IMG/VR virus record: IMGVR_UViG_3300005563_000069
Location: 1 to 34,626 of that record
Reading direction: 5' to 3' (one strand)
DNA: 34,626 nucleotides
DNA from: a virus
Shown: one piece after another, positions 22,273 through 28,919 of the stretch
Layout of the letters: each line of letters opens with the position of its first letter
Position numbering within the stretch: position 1 is the stretch's first letter
Notes under the pieces: generated by a model
What the model saw: only the letters and a program-made list of their open reading frames with translations
Database searches by the model: none
What the model was told of the DNA's origin: nothing
Made by a program: the position numbers and the translations under genes

Positions 22273-22533
22273 TCACTTTGCTTCTTCAGGGGTTGGGTCC
22301 CGGTATTGCTCATCGGCTACCTCATCCCTCATATTGGAGGCCAGATATTCCAATGCAGCAATATATTCAATCATTTGGCCTCGGCTTCTGGTATCGGGAT
22401 CGGGCAATATTCCATTTAATACCCTTTCAATACCTTTAAATATGAATGATTCCTCAAAATTACCCAACCTCTCCTTTTCTTTATTAACCTCCTTTTCTAT
22501 CTTGATATGGACGGCCTGGGATGACTCTTTCAT
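22273..22533 (-). CDS. Hypothetical helical acidic protein
   Basis: 86 residues: a charged helix (VNKEKERLGNFEESFIFKGI), then RSRGQMIEYIAALEYLASNM and an acidic end. No family recognised. It is closely spaced with the genes at 21899 and 22570. Confidence 0.6.
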   Translation of the reverse strand: MKESSQAVHIKIEKEVNKEKERLGNFEESFIFKGIERVLNGILPDPDTRSRGQMIEYIAALEYLASNMRDEVADEQYRDPTPEEAK

Positions 22534-22569
22534 GGTTTATGGTTTTCTTTTTTATATAATGGTTGTTAT

Positions 22570-22797
22570 TCACAGTTGTCTGAGCAGTTTGGTTTCCTCA
22601 TGGAAGAATTTCTCTATGGCACCCGGCAGAGTATTTGCCTCTACCAGGGGGTTTCGAAATAATGAATATTCCGTGTCTTCCTCCACGCTGATCTTGGTAT
22701 TATCTCCTAAGTCGGCCCGATAGATATTCAGATTCCATCTGACCTGACCGGATACCTCATCTAATACCTGCAATTTGGCAATTAATTTCTTTTTCAT
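22570..22797 (-). CDS. Hypothetical small protein
   Basis: 75 residues: KKKLIAKLQVLDEVSGQVRW, then NIYRADLGDNTKISVEEDTE and a helical C-terminus (PGAIEKFFHEETKLLRQL). The strand-strand-helix pattern suggests a small alpha/beta fold. No family recognised. Confidence 0.6.
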   Translation of the reverse strand: MKKKLIAKLQVLDEVSGQVRWNLNIYRADLGDNTKISVEEDTEYSLFRNPLVEANTLPGAIEKFFHEETKLLRQL

Positions 22798-22808
22798 TAT
22801 TTATAGTT

Positions 22809-23117
22809 TTAGGCTTGGTAAGGAATATATAACCAAAGGGTACCCATCCAGTATCTGCAAGAAGAACAAGGCTGACTGTCATCGTCCTGTTCACATATCC
22901 TCCTTATTTCTGGCATATCTTCCAAATCGAATTTGGGGTCGGATTCAAATATCAGGACATTAACCCCATGGCATGCCTGATCTGCACCCATTACCCCAAT
23001 TGATTGAAGAACAAAACCCTTTTCTTCTAATGGTTTAATGAAATGGGCGAATCCTTCCATCAATTCATCTATTTCATTTCCCTGGAGTGGGGATGAGGTC
23101 ATGATTTCTAATTCCAT
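22809..23117 (-). CDS. Hypothetical protein with Cys-rich C-terminus
   Basis: 102 residues from the ATG at 23117 (MELEIMTSSPLQG); a longer frame from 23162 adds an unlikely N-terminus that overlaps the candidate promoter element at 23139. The C-terminal third carries RRICEQDDDSQPCSSCRYWM, three cysteines with a CSSC pair that might bind metal or form disulfides. No family recognised. Confidence 0.6.
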   Translation of the reverse strand: MELEIMTSSPLQGNEIDELMEGFAHFIKPLEEKGFVLQSIGVMGADQACHGVNVLIFESDPKFDLEDMPEIRRICEQDDDSQPCSSCRYWMGTLWLYIPYQA

Positions 23118-23138
23118 AATGATTAATTTTTGATAGAT

Positions 23139-23146
23139 CAAAGATA
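23139..23146 (-). promoter_or_regulatory. Possible -7 element TATCTTTG
   Basis: Minus strand TATCTTTG about 22 bases before the ATG at 23117, matching TAnnTTTG. No TTTG at the -33 distance, so a half match only. Confidence 0.35.
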
Positions 23147-23179
23147 ATGCATTTTCTACCATGAACCGACCATCATTTT

Positions 23180-23545
23180 TCAGGTATCAAATTCAAGGCT
23201 ATCTCCAATTTCATCCGGTTCCACATTTTCTGGGAGTATCTTTACTAAGGCCTCAATTAGTTCAGTGCTACTAGCTGAGTGCATGGTACATGTTTCATCG
23301 GAGTCGGGATCATGAAACTTCTCATCAATCCCCCAATAATGGTATAATGCCATCATAAGATATGGCCAATCCCAGGACTGATCCCGGGCAAATTGAATAA
23401 AACCCAATAAGGTTGCTCCATGAAGTGGCCCTGAAGTTAATTTTCCGGTTTTAGTATCCACCAACCCTTCTTTGATTGCATAATCCCAAACCTCTAATGA
23501 GGTCATCAGGTCAGGCTTCTGTCTTTTTGATATTACCTTTGCCAT
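23180..23545 (-). CDS. Hypothetical acidic protein
   Basis: 121 residues from the ATG at 23545 (MAKVISKRQKPDLM), one base after the stop of the upstream gene at 23547; the longer frame from 23668 is not supported. The middle has WDWPYLMMALYHYWGIDEKF and the C-terminus is acidic (LPENVEPDEIGDSLEFDT). No family recognised; it looks like a small soluble phage protein. Confidence 0.65.
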   Translation of the reverse strand: MAKVISKRQKPDLMTSLEVWDYAIKEGLVDTKTGKLTSGPLHGATLLGFIQFARDQSWDWPYLMMALYHYWGIDEKFHDPDSDETCTMHSASSTELIEALVKILPENVEPDEIGDSLEFDT

Positions 23546-23546
23546 A

Positions 23547-23939
23547 TTAATGATCTTTAGTGTGAGAAATAGGTTTAATGGTGGATATATGCATTTGGTC
23601 ATTTTCTTCCCAGGCATATACCATTGCTGGGTGATCCCTATCAGTACCCATACCCGGTGGGGTAGCAATTAATCCTTCTTCCATTACATATGGTTCCAAT
23701 CTTCCTGAGGCCCATTGAATGATCAGGGTATCCTTTGATTGGGTAAAGGTTACTTCGGCTCTTATTCCTTCTTTTGATGCGGCCATTCCCTTTTCAAATT
23801 CATTGGGCCATTTTATGATCCTGATTTTGGGTATTCCAGTGTCTAATTGGGGGTCGGGTCTAGCTTGCTTGCAATAATAGGTAGTTGCAGAAGCTGCCAG
23901 AATAATAAGGCTGAAAATTAGTAAATTGGGTTTTTTCAT
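23547..23939 (-). CDS. Exported or membrane-anchored hypothetical protein
   Basis: 130 residues. MKKPNLLIFSLIILAASATT then YYCKQA: a signal peptide or lipoprotein-like N-terminus; ATTYYC is not a standard lipobox, so a membrane anchor is also possible. The rest is soluble and beta-rich (EVTFTQSKDTLIIQWASGRL, HISTIKPISHTKDH). No family recognised. Next gene starts one base after its stop. Confidence 0.6.
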   Translation of the reverse strand: MKKPNLLIFSLIILAASATTYYCKQARPDPQLDTGIPKIRIIKWPNEFEKGMAASKEGIRAEVTFTQSKDTLIIQWASGRLEPYVMEEGLIATPPGMGTDRDHPAMVYAWEENDQMHISTIKPISHTKDH

Positions 23940-23958
23940 TTTATTTATGGTTTATATT

Positions 23959-24318
23959 TTAACCCCAAACTACTACCTCTAAATATCGGTATGCCTTTGG
24001 GTAATTTTTAATCCAATATTGATTCAACCCATACCAATGATGGGGTCTACCAATCCAATCTTCATCAGTCCCGGCCTTTAAACTGGATTTTGACCACAAA
24101 AAATTCATACTTTGCAATAAACCCATATAAGCAATAAATTCTTCTCTCTCCATTCTCAACCATTCCTCAATATCACCTGGCTCTCCTAGGTAAGTAATAG
24201 CAGGCATATCCAGGGTCTTTATCTGATCCTCATCAAAGAAATATTCTCCGTATTCTTTCAATAGGTTTGCATTATACAGGGCCTCATAAAAGTCTTGCAA
24301 AGTTTTCTTCCGATTCAT
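23959..24318 (-). CDS. Hypothetical acidic aromatic-rich protein
   Basis: 119 residues: LQDFYEALYNANLLKEYGEY, then IEEWLRMEREEFIAYMGLLQ and a Trp/Tyr-rich C-terminus (WIGRPHHWYGLNQYWIKNY). No family recognised. Its 5' neighbour ends at 24361 and its 3' neighbour starts at 23939, so it belongs to the same packed run. Confidence 0.6.
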   Translation of the reverse strand: MNRKKTLQDFYEALYNANLLKEYGEYFFDEDQIKTLDMPAITYLGEPGDIEEWLRMEREEFIAYMGLLQSMNFLWSKSSLKAGTDEDWIGRPHHWYGLNQYWIKNYPKAYRYLEVVVWG

Positions 24319-24360
24319 ATAAAATAATTTGATGCAATATAATGAATCTATTTACCTGAA

Positions 24361-24615
24361 TTAATTTAAAGATACAGGCTCATAAACCCCCAACATTGCC
24401 CTTTCAATTTCTACGCAGCAGATAGCGTCCTCGGTTAGCCTGGGATTCCGTAGATTATCTGGTAACCCATTCTGAGTTACTACAACCAAACCTCTCGTAT
24501 CTATACATACGATTCTACCATAATTTAATTGGTCTAAACTATCCACCCAATAGATTATCTGGTCTTTTAATGAGACATTTATCTGTTCGATTAGCGACAT
24601 TGTAGTCTTTGCCAT
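24361..24615 (-). CDS. Hypothetical small protein
   Basis: 84 residues. The pattern LKDQIIYWVDSLDQLNYGRI, then VCIDTRGLVVVTQNGLPDNL looks like a small beta-barrel domain (strands with 'G.V..i...glvV...' spacing). No family recognised. The 132 bases upstream hold no gene I can support. Confidence 0.6.
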   Translation of the reverse strand: MAKTTMSLIEQINVSLKDQIIYWVDSLDQLNYGRIVCIDTRGLVVVTQNGLPDNLRNPRLTEDAICCVEIERAMLGVYEPVSLN

Positions 24616-24747
24616 GGGAATATGTTTATAATGATGGAAAAGGGACTAGAGGGAAGATCAGGCAGGAAATAGGATATTCTAATAGAGTGCAATCTAGTAG
24701 ATTTTCCAGAGATTCCAAAACTATTTATTCTGGCTATTGTGCAGGTA

Positions 24748-24960
24748 TCATTTTAAAGTGATGTAGGTTTTAAGTATCCCATTATGGGTCCTGTTATATA
24801 CATCAGCAATTGCTGGGCATTTTAAAAGTTTCTGGGTTCCCTTCTCATCTAATGGATCATACCATGTAGATATAACCAATTGGCCTTTCTTATTCTGTTT
24901 GACCTCAGTGGGATTGCTTACTTCCTTTAATGTCTTAATGGCAATTTCTTTATTAGTCAT
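24748..24960 (-). CDS. Hypothetical small protein
   Basis: 70 residues from the ATG at 24960 (MTNKEIAIKTLKEVSN). A longer frame from 25173 is open by chance through a structured non-coding region, and the internal start carries the AATTTTATG leader used by other genes here. The body has KKGQLVISTWYDPLDEKGTQ. No family recognised. A three-way-junction RNA is predicted immediately upstream. Confidence 0.6.
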   Translation of the reverse strand: MTNKEIAIKTLKEVSNPTEVKQNKKGQLVISTWYDPLDEKGTQKLLKCPAIADVYNRTHNGILKTYITLK

Positions 24961-24979
24961 AAAATTAGTTTTTGAAATG

Positions 24980-25083
24980 GGATGGAGCCCCAGGACTTGC
25001 TTAGACTTCTTTAGAAGCATCGTCGTCACCTGGCCCATACTCCGAGTTATATCCGAGTAGGTGTACATACTGCAACTCCATCC
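24980..25083 (-). ncRNA. Predicted structured RNA, three-way junction, upstream of the 24960 gene
   Basis: GGATGGAG (24980-24987) and CTCCATCC (25076-25083) pair perfectly over 8 bp. Inside, CCAGG (24990-24994, written on plus) pairs with CCTGG (25029-25033) and itself encloses CTTC/GAAG (25006-25009 with 25014-25017); TACTC (25038-25042) pairs with GAGTA (25055-25059). On the minus strand it lies just 19 bases ahead of the ATG at 24960, so it could be a riboswitch, ribozyme or regulatory leader. It matches no class I know. Strand is inferred from the adjacent gene; the arms would fold on either. Confidence 0.5.
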
Positions 25084-25214
25084 ATTATTTTTAATAAGTT
25101 GGGAGAGGAATGTTCTTAAGTAATCGCCCGAGGTGCACCGGCTTTTCTTCAACTTTACATTGCACTCTCCCAATATTTTGAAATAGGCGGGGGGCTCTTA
25201 CCCTGTACTATATT

Positions 25215-25305
25215 GGAATTGGGATCGAAACCCAATCCTTCTCAAGCCTCGGGGATATTACAGAGCATAACCAAATCTTGGTGGATTATTTCGCAAAGGT
25301 AATCC
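25215..25305 (-). ncRNA. Possible tRNA-like or other structured RNA
   Basis: Three adjacent stems: GGAATTGGG (25215-25223) with CCCAATCC (25231-25238) around ATCGAAA; ACCAA (25270-25274) with TTGGT (25278-25282); GGATTA (25283-25288) with TAATCC (25300-25305). On the minus strand the first loop is TTTCGAT, like a T-arm, and TTTGGTTAT resembles a D-loop. No acceptor or anticodon stem can be built, so it is not a normal tRNA gene. Together with 24980-25083 it fills the 390-base gene-free interval 24961-25350. Confidence 0.35.
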
Positions 25306-25350
25306 GTACCTATAGCCTTCTTACACCCTCTTGGTATTATCTCCCCCTGC

Positions 25351-25644
25351 CTATCTTGGTTTAATCTTCTCCTTCATGTTCTCCCATTGTTCCTGCTCAT
25401 AGGCATCCTGGTCCCAGTTGCCTATTAGTTCTTCATGGATGGTATCAAATGAGGCAACTACTGCATCCCAATGCAATAGTATCTTTTCCAACCACATCTT
25501 ACCTTCCTCATTAGTTTCATTCTTTGCCACTTCCTCGATCTCTTCCTTGTCAAAATCAGAGTAAAGGGATGCTACTCCATCTTCCTCTATATGGTCGAGT
25601 ATTTCCTCCAATCTTGGAGAATACCGATGATTTACTCCGGACAT
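25351..25644 (-). CDS. Hypothetical acidic helical protein
   Basis: 97 residues, strongly acidic and helical (RLEEILDHIEEDGVASLYSD, then EEIEEVAKNETNEEGKMWLE and EQEQWENMKEKIKPR). No family recognised. Start at 25644 with the AATTTAATATG leader. Acidic small proteins of this size are common in phage early regions and are sometimes DNA mimics; nothing here proves that. Confidence 0.6.
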   Translation of the reverse strand: MSGVNHRYSPRLEEILDHIEEDGVASLYSDFDKEEIEEVAKNETNEEGKMWLEKILLHWDAVVASFDTIHEELIGNWDQDAYEQEQWENMKEKIKPR

Positions 25645-25665
25645 ATTAAATTGGTTTTTTTATCT

Positions 25666-25881
25666 TTATAAGTAAGGGGTTCCATTCTTTAGCATAGCAT
25701 TGAATTTATCCAATGCCTGAGCCATTCGAGTGATTTCTCCTTTTACTAAATCTTTACTTTTATCATTGCCATGATCCAATTGGTCAAAGTAGAAAGGCAA
25801 TAAGGATTCCCAGGTTGGGGTTATATCGATGGATTTAACCATTTTGCCCTTATATTTAACCTTCTTTTCTTTATTTGCCAT
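25666..25881 (-). CDS. Hypothetical small basic/helical protein
   Basis: 71 residues: NKEKKVKYKGKMVKSIDITP, then WESLLPFYFDQLDHGNDKSK and a helical end (KGEITRMAQALDKFNAMLKN). No family recognised. Its ATG has the CATTTTATG-type leader and it is 9 bases from the upstream micropeptide gene. Confidence 0.6.
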   Translation of the reverse strand: MANKEKKVKYKGKMVKSIDITPTWESLLPFYFDQLDHGNDKSKDLVKGEITRMAQALDKFNAMLKNGTPYL

Positions 25882-25890
25882 AAAATGGAT

Positions 25891-25980
25891 TTAATCATTA
25901 CAAAATGGGTTACATGCTACCGGGATATCATCCCATATGGGAAATTGGCAGGCAATCTCTATAGCATCTTGGTTATTCAT
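25891..25980 (-). CDS. 29-residue cysteine-containing micropeptide
   Basis: ATG at 25980 to TAA at 25891: MNNQDAIEIACQFPIWDDIP then VACNPFCND, with cysteines at 11, 23 and 27. A clean Bacteroidetes-type promoter (26000-26031) is 20 bases upstream of its ATG and the next gene starts 10 bases after its stop, which both argue for a real gene. No family recognised. Confidence 0.5.
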   Translation of the reverse strand: MNNQDAIEIACQFPIWDDIPVACNPFCND

Positions 25981-25999
25981 ATCTATTCATTTGATAAAT

Positions 26000-26031
26000 C
26001 AAAGATAATTGGATTCTCACCTGAATTCAAA
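26000..26031 (-). promoter_or_regulatory. Bacteroidetes-type promoter
   Basis: Minus strand TTTG (26028-26031), 20-base spacer, TATCTTTG (26000-26007). It would transcribe 25980 and the genes downstream to about 24.7 kb. Confidence 0.75.
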
Positions 26032-26044
26032 TTAGGTATTTAGG

Positions 26045-26449
26045 CTAAATCAAATCAGTCATTGCTTCTGCTAATTTAGCAGGGGTTGTAAAGTATTTTT
26101 TAGGATCATCTAATGCCTGATGATGGCCATAAACTGTTTCTATCCACCCGGCATAAAATTCTACCCATCCCAAAACCTCTCGACCTCCTTCCTCATCCTC
26201 AATCCATGCATCATGCAATGCATATCCCCATGCAAAGTAATCATCACCATCCCCAGTACATTTTTTCCCATACCGAGAATTTTCTATCAAATTAGGGTCA
26301 TTTTCATCGGGTAATTTTTCAATAAACCTAATACAGAAATCAACACTTAACTGCCTTAATGGGTTTTTCTCCGAAGTATCAAAATAGAATTTTCTTTCCA
26401 TGTGGTACATCTGGTCTGTATAGGTGGTGTTATATATGCTTTCTTTCAT
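26045..26449 (-). CDS. Hypothetical protein, acidic, Trp/Tyr-rich
   Basis: 134 residues: RKFYFDTSEKNPLRQLSVDF, then CIRFIEKLPDENDPNLIENS and DGDDYFAWGYALHDAWIEDE with GWVEFYAGWIETVYGHH. No family recognised. It ends 14 bases before the promoter at 26000-26031, so it belongs to the upstream transcription unit that includes the repair gene. Confidence 0.6.
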   Translation of the reverse strand: MKESIYNTTYTDQMYHMERKFYFDTSEKNPLRQLSVDFCIRFIEKLPDENDPNLIENSRYGKKCTGDGDDYFAWGYALHDAWIEDEEGGREVLGWVEFYAGWIETVYGHHQALDDPKKYFTTPAKLAEAMTDLI

Positions 26450-26455
26450 AAAAAC

Positions 26456-26950
26456 TTATTTATCGAGTGTATATTCTAATAATCGGTCTATAGTTTTAGC
26501 AGGTAATTCTTTCACTCCATAGAAACACAATCCATATGACGGGTTATTCTCCCTTTTAAAACTCATCTTTTCTAGGATTCTTTGCACTACCCTTAGATTT
26601 GCCTGCTTATCCCGGATGGGATCATCTTCCCATGGCAAATACCATCCCTTTTTCTCCCAAAGATTCAATGCCTGGATTCCGGGTTTATTTTTCATGTATA
26701 GAATCCTTCTTGCCTTTATTTCAGCTTGTAATAGATGGGTTCTCTCACGAATGAATCTACCTTTATCCAGGAAGAAAAATAGATGCCCTTCCCCCAGGGT
26801 AAATTCCCGGGGGATAGGTGCATCCTTTAATGAGCCATTGTGGTACTTGAGTTTCCATAGTAGTGGCAATCGCCAAATTTCTTTTTGCTCAGCAATAAGA
26901 TGTTCGTCTGATAGGATTCTCGGCGGTAACTTAGCATTTATTCGAGTCAT
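26456..26950 (-). CDS. denV: Pyrimidine-dimer DNA glycosylase / AP lyase (T4 endonuclease V-like)
   Basis: 164 residues (T4 DenV is 138). The N-terminus MTRINAKLPPRILSDEHLIA then EQKEI matches T4 DenV MTRINLTLVSELADQHLMAE: the catalytic Thr2 that becomes the nucleophile after Met removal, Arg3, the D-x-H-L-x-A-E helix (DEHLIAE) and Glu24, equal to catalytic Glu23 of T4 with a one-residue insertion. FTLGEGHLFFFLDKGRFIRE equals the T4 'F.lG.GHv.FFydKl.flr.R' block. It cuts UV dimers in DNA by base excision; phages use it to repair their own genome. It starts 4 bases from the preceding gene stop. Confidence 0.9.
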   Translation of the reverse strand: MTRINAKLPPRILSDEHLIAEQKEIWRLPLLWKLKYHNGSLKDAPIPREFTLGEGHLFFFLDKGRFIRERTHLLQAEIKARRILYMKNKPGIQALNLWEKKGWYLPWEDDPIRDKQANLRVVQRILEKMSFKRENNPSYGLCFYGVKELPAKTIDRLLEYTLDK

Positions 26951-26953
26951 TGC

Positions 26954-27250
26954 CTAATCTATTTGATTATGGAGCAATTTGAGGTAAAATTCCAGCCTTG
27001 CCTGATGCAGGGCTCTTTGCAGATAGAATTCATTGAGAGTTTTGGCAGCAGTTTTGTTAAGTCTCTGAACCCTTTTCCAGGAGTCCCAAAACTTGTCGGG
27101 GTGGGTATTAAATCTTTTTATCCACATGGAGAAGACTAATTCCATCCTTTGCTCGATTTTCATGATCCGATCTTCGGCTTTCCATATGCGGAGCTCGACC
27201 GGTTTTCCACCCATTTTAACCTCGGGCTGTTTGAGGGTTCTTTTTGGCAT
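26954..27250 (-). CDS. Hypothetical basic helical protein
   Basis: 98 residues, rich in Arg/Lys and aromatic residues (ELRIWKAEDRIMKIEQRMEL, then NKTAAKTLNEFYLQRALHQA). Mostly helical. No family recognised. It is the first gene after the promoter at 27270-27301 and ends just before denV, so it is likely expressed with it. Confidence 0.65.
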   Translation of the reverse strand: MPKRTLKQPEVKMGGKPVELRIWKAEDRIMKIEQRMELVFSMWIKRFNTHPDKFWDSWKRVQRLNKTAAKTLNEFYLQRALHQARLEFYLKLLHNQID

Positions 27251-27269
27251 GTTATTTAATTTTGATGAT

Positions 27270-27301
27270 CAAATATATTGGAATATCCACCAGAGATCAA
27301 A
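27270..27301 (-). promoter_or_regulatory. Bacteroidetes-type promoter
   Basis: Minus strand TTTG (27298-27301), 20-base spacer, TATATTTG (27270-27277), 20 bases ahead of the ATG at 27250. It would transcribe 27250, denV (26950) and the 26449 gene. Confidence 0.8.
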
Positions 27302-28138
27302 TCAATTTATTTGGCCTTTGGAAGGGTTGGATTTTACCCCTTTATTGATTTCCATTTTCTTACCCGCATCATATCCATGCCCCCACCCATCCATAGATGA
27401 ATTTCTTCTAGGCCCCTTCGGTAGTTTTATCTTCTTGTCTTTCTTTGCTAATCCCGGGTTTTCTAAAAGCTCTCTTTGCCTTGCTTCTCTGGCCTTTCGG
27501 ATGTTATCCGGATGCATGCCAGGATACTTTTCCCATAACCATTCATCTACCTCTTTCTTCTTATCCACAATCATAATGGCATATGGGTTATCTGAATGGT
27601 CCTGCATTTGGGAATATTCCTCATCCAATCTTGAACCAATTGCCACTGCAGCACCTTCCAGGAAACCTCTTCGAAATGTGCCTTTCTTCTCACCATACGG
27701 GTTTTCTTTATAATAAACCTTCCAGGCTGATTTCTCGGCAATTCTGATCTTCTCAATCAATTGATCAGCGATATAGGTTACCAAGGCAATATTATGGGAA
27801 TGCCCAACAATATTTACTACGAATTTACCTGCAGTCCACCAAACCCGACATAGGTTATTCCTGGCGATTCCAGCATATAATCTTGGAACCCAGAAAGACT
27901 CGGATTTCTTGGTTTTAGAAAAGGTATCGATATAGACTTCCTCTACATTTACTGCTGCTCTGCCTGCGATATTTTGGGCTTTAACCTGATCTAAGTCCAG
28001 GTTATATTTCATTAAGAGAGTCTGAAGTTTGGAGGCAGCATTCTCTGCCTCTGCCAAACTATCTACTGCTTCTGCCCCTTCTTTGAGGTTGATGAGTTTC
28101 TGAATCTTTTGCAGAATATCATCTGGTATTTGTTGCAT
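27302..28138 (-). CDS. DUF2786-domain protein
   Basis: 278 residues. Residues 8-55 (ILQKIQKLINLKEGAEAVDS, then AENAASKLQTLLMKYNLDLD) are a DUF2786 domain: a helical pair with an 'EAe.A..kl..Ll.ky.ld' core. The middle (about 75-180) carries FWVPRLYAGIARNNLCRVWW and VVNIVGHSHNIALVTYIADQ, like the second domain (DUF7168-type) often found with DUF2786. The C-terminus is basic and disordered (KKDKKIKLPKGPRRNSS). DUF2786 proteins are widespread in phages; their activity is unknown to me. Another gene here (33617-34123) resembles the second domain. Confidence 0.8.
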   Translation of the reverse strand: MQQIPDDILQKIQKLINLKEGAEAVDSLAEAENAASKLQTLLMKYNLDLDQVKAQNIAGRAAVNVEEVYIDTFSKTKKSESFWVPRLYAGIARNNLCRVWWTAGKFVVNIVGHSHNIALVTYIADQLIEKIRIAEKSAWKVYYKENPYGEKKGTFRRGFLEGAAVAIGSRLDEEYSQMQDHSDNPYAIMIVDKKKEVDEWLWEKYPGMHPDNIRKAREARQRELLENPGLAKKDKKIKLPKGPRRNSSMDGWGHGYDAGKKMEINKGVKSNPSKGQIN

Positions 28139-28166
28139 ATATTGGCTTTAAATTGTTAAAATAAAA

Positions 28167-28187
28167 CCTCCCCTAAGAATAGGGGAG
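28167..28187 (-). terminator. Rho-independent terminator
   Basis: CTCCCCTA (28168-28175) pairs with TAGGGGAG (28180-28187) around a 4-base loop; the minus strand then reads GTTTTATTTT. It lies downstream of the gene ending at 28324, about 140 bases past its stop. The 28188-28323 stretch holds no gene; CCGATC/GACCGG pairing near 28299-28317 is the only structure I see. Confidence 0.75.
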
Positions 28188-28323
28188 ATATGATTCCTTC
28201 CTTGTTTAAACTCTACGAATGAATGAACCCTCCATCCTGGAAAGGGGCGGGTAATCCTAAATCCATTAGGTTAAACCTTATACTGTTTCATGGTCACCAC
28301 CGATCTCTGCGACCGGCAGTTAT

Positions 28324-28503
28324 TTATTCGGCTATCACTATATACGTGATCAATACCGAAAATATCGTATAAGTTGCTCCAGCTTTTACTGAATAATGAC
28401 TTGATTCGATATGATAATTACCTATCCTTTTCAAGGCCTCTTCATACTTTGAATTAAACTCCTTCTCTGTAAAAGCCACTATGTGTTCAAATTTTCTTTC
28501 CAT
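28324..28503 (-). CDS. Hypothetical small protein
   Basis: 59 residues from the ATG at 28503 (MERKFEHIVAFTEKEFNSKY), which has the AATTTTATG leader and lies 11 bases from the stop of the upstream micropeptide; a start at 28533 would overlap it. The C-terminus is hydrophobic (YTIFSVLITYIVIAE) and may touch the membrane. No family recognised. Confidence 0.6.
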   Translation of the reverse strand: MERKFEHIVAFTEKEFNSKYEEALKRIGNYHIESSHYSVKAGATYTIFSVLITYIVIAE

Positions 28504-28514
28504 AAAATTGGGTT

Positions 28515-28652
28515 TTAGCCTCCTATCATCCATAGGAAGAATAGGATCAGGTTAATTAATATAGTTACCCCCCCCCATTTTGCCATTGCCAATACCAATA
28601 GGATGATAATGGTAATAATGAGTTTTCTGCGGTTTAGAATAATCTTTTTCAT
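28515..28652 (-). CDS. 45-residue hydrophobic micropeptide
   Basis: ATG at 28652 to TAA at 28515. MKKIILNRRKLIITIIILLV is followed by two hydrophobic stretches (ITIIILLVLAMAKW and TILINLILFFLWMIGG), so two membrane segments in a hairpin are likely. The frame contains a run of nine G (nine C on the plus strand at about 28568-28576), a slippage-prone site. A -7 element TATATTTG lies only 5 bases before the ATG, suggesting a leaderless message. No family recognised. Confidence 0.55.
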   Translation of the reverse strand: MKKIILNRRKLIITIIILLVLAMAKWGGVTILINLILFFLWMIGG

Positions 28653-28656
28653 ATAT

Positions 28657-28664
28657 CAAATATA
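28657..28664 (-). promoter_or_regulatory. Possible -7 element TATATTTG
   Basis: Minus strand TATATTTG five bases before the ATG at 28652. No TTTG at the -33 distance. If active, transcription would begin about at the start codon. Confidence 0.3.
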
Positions 28665-28674
28665 AGAGGGGTGT

Positions 28675-28914
28675 CTACCATAAAAAAATTTTATTTTTGG
28701 GCTTTCTTTTATGAGTAACTTTTACTCTTCTTACCACTACTGGGCCAATCCATTTGCCCAGGATGAAATTTGTGACCTCTTCATTGATCTCACCTTTAAG
28801 GTAAGACTCCATCTCGTCGAATTCCTCTTCAGCCTGTTGCTTTGTATCAGGCTCTGTATCTTCTACCGTGACTTTAATCTCCACCAGGAATTTTAATACT
28901 TTCTTATGACCCAT
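28675..28914 (-). CDS. Hypothetical small protein
   Basis: 79 residues from the ATG at 28914 (MGHKKVLKFLVEIKVTVEDT), behind an AATTTTATG leader; a start at 28941 would overlap the upstream gene. It is a beta-alpha-beta type sequence with an acidic helix (KQQAEEEFDEMESYLKGEIN) and a basic C-terminus. No family recognised. Confidence 0.6.
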   Translation of the reverse strand: MGHKKVLKFLVEIKVTVEDTEPDTKQQAEEEFDEMESYLKGEINEEVTNFILGKWIGPVVVRRVKVTHKRKPKNKIFLW

Positions 28915-28919
28915 AAAAT

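Noticed and set aside
22028-22723. 231-residue plus-strand Cys/Ser/Phe-rich frame
   Set aside because: Shadow of the Lys/Glu-rich minus genes at 21899, 22273 and 22570; composition is the antisense of those codons.
24961-25173. N-terminal extension of the 24748 gene to 25173
   Set aside because: Cys/Arg/Ser-rich random composition and it overlaps the predicted RNA fold; the ATG at 24960 has the AATTTTATG leader.
25188-25310. True tRNA gene
   Set aside because: T-loop and D-loop resemblance only; no acceptor or anticodon stem can be built and the T-loop has an extra T after the stem G.
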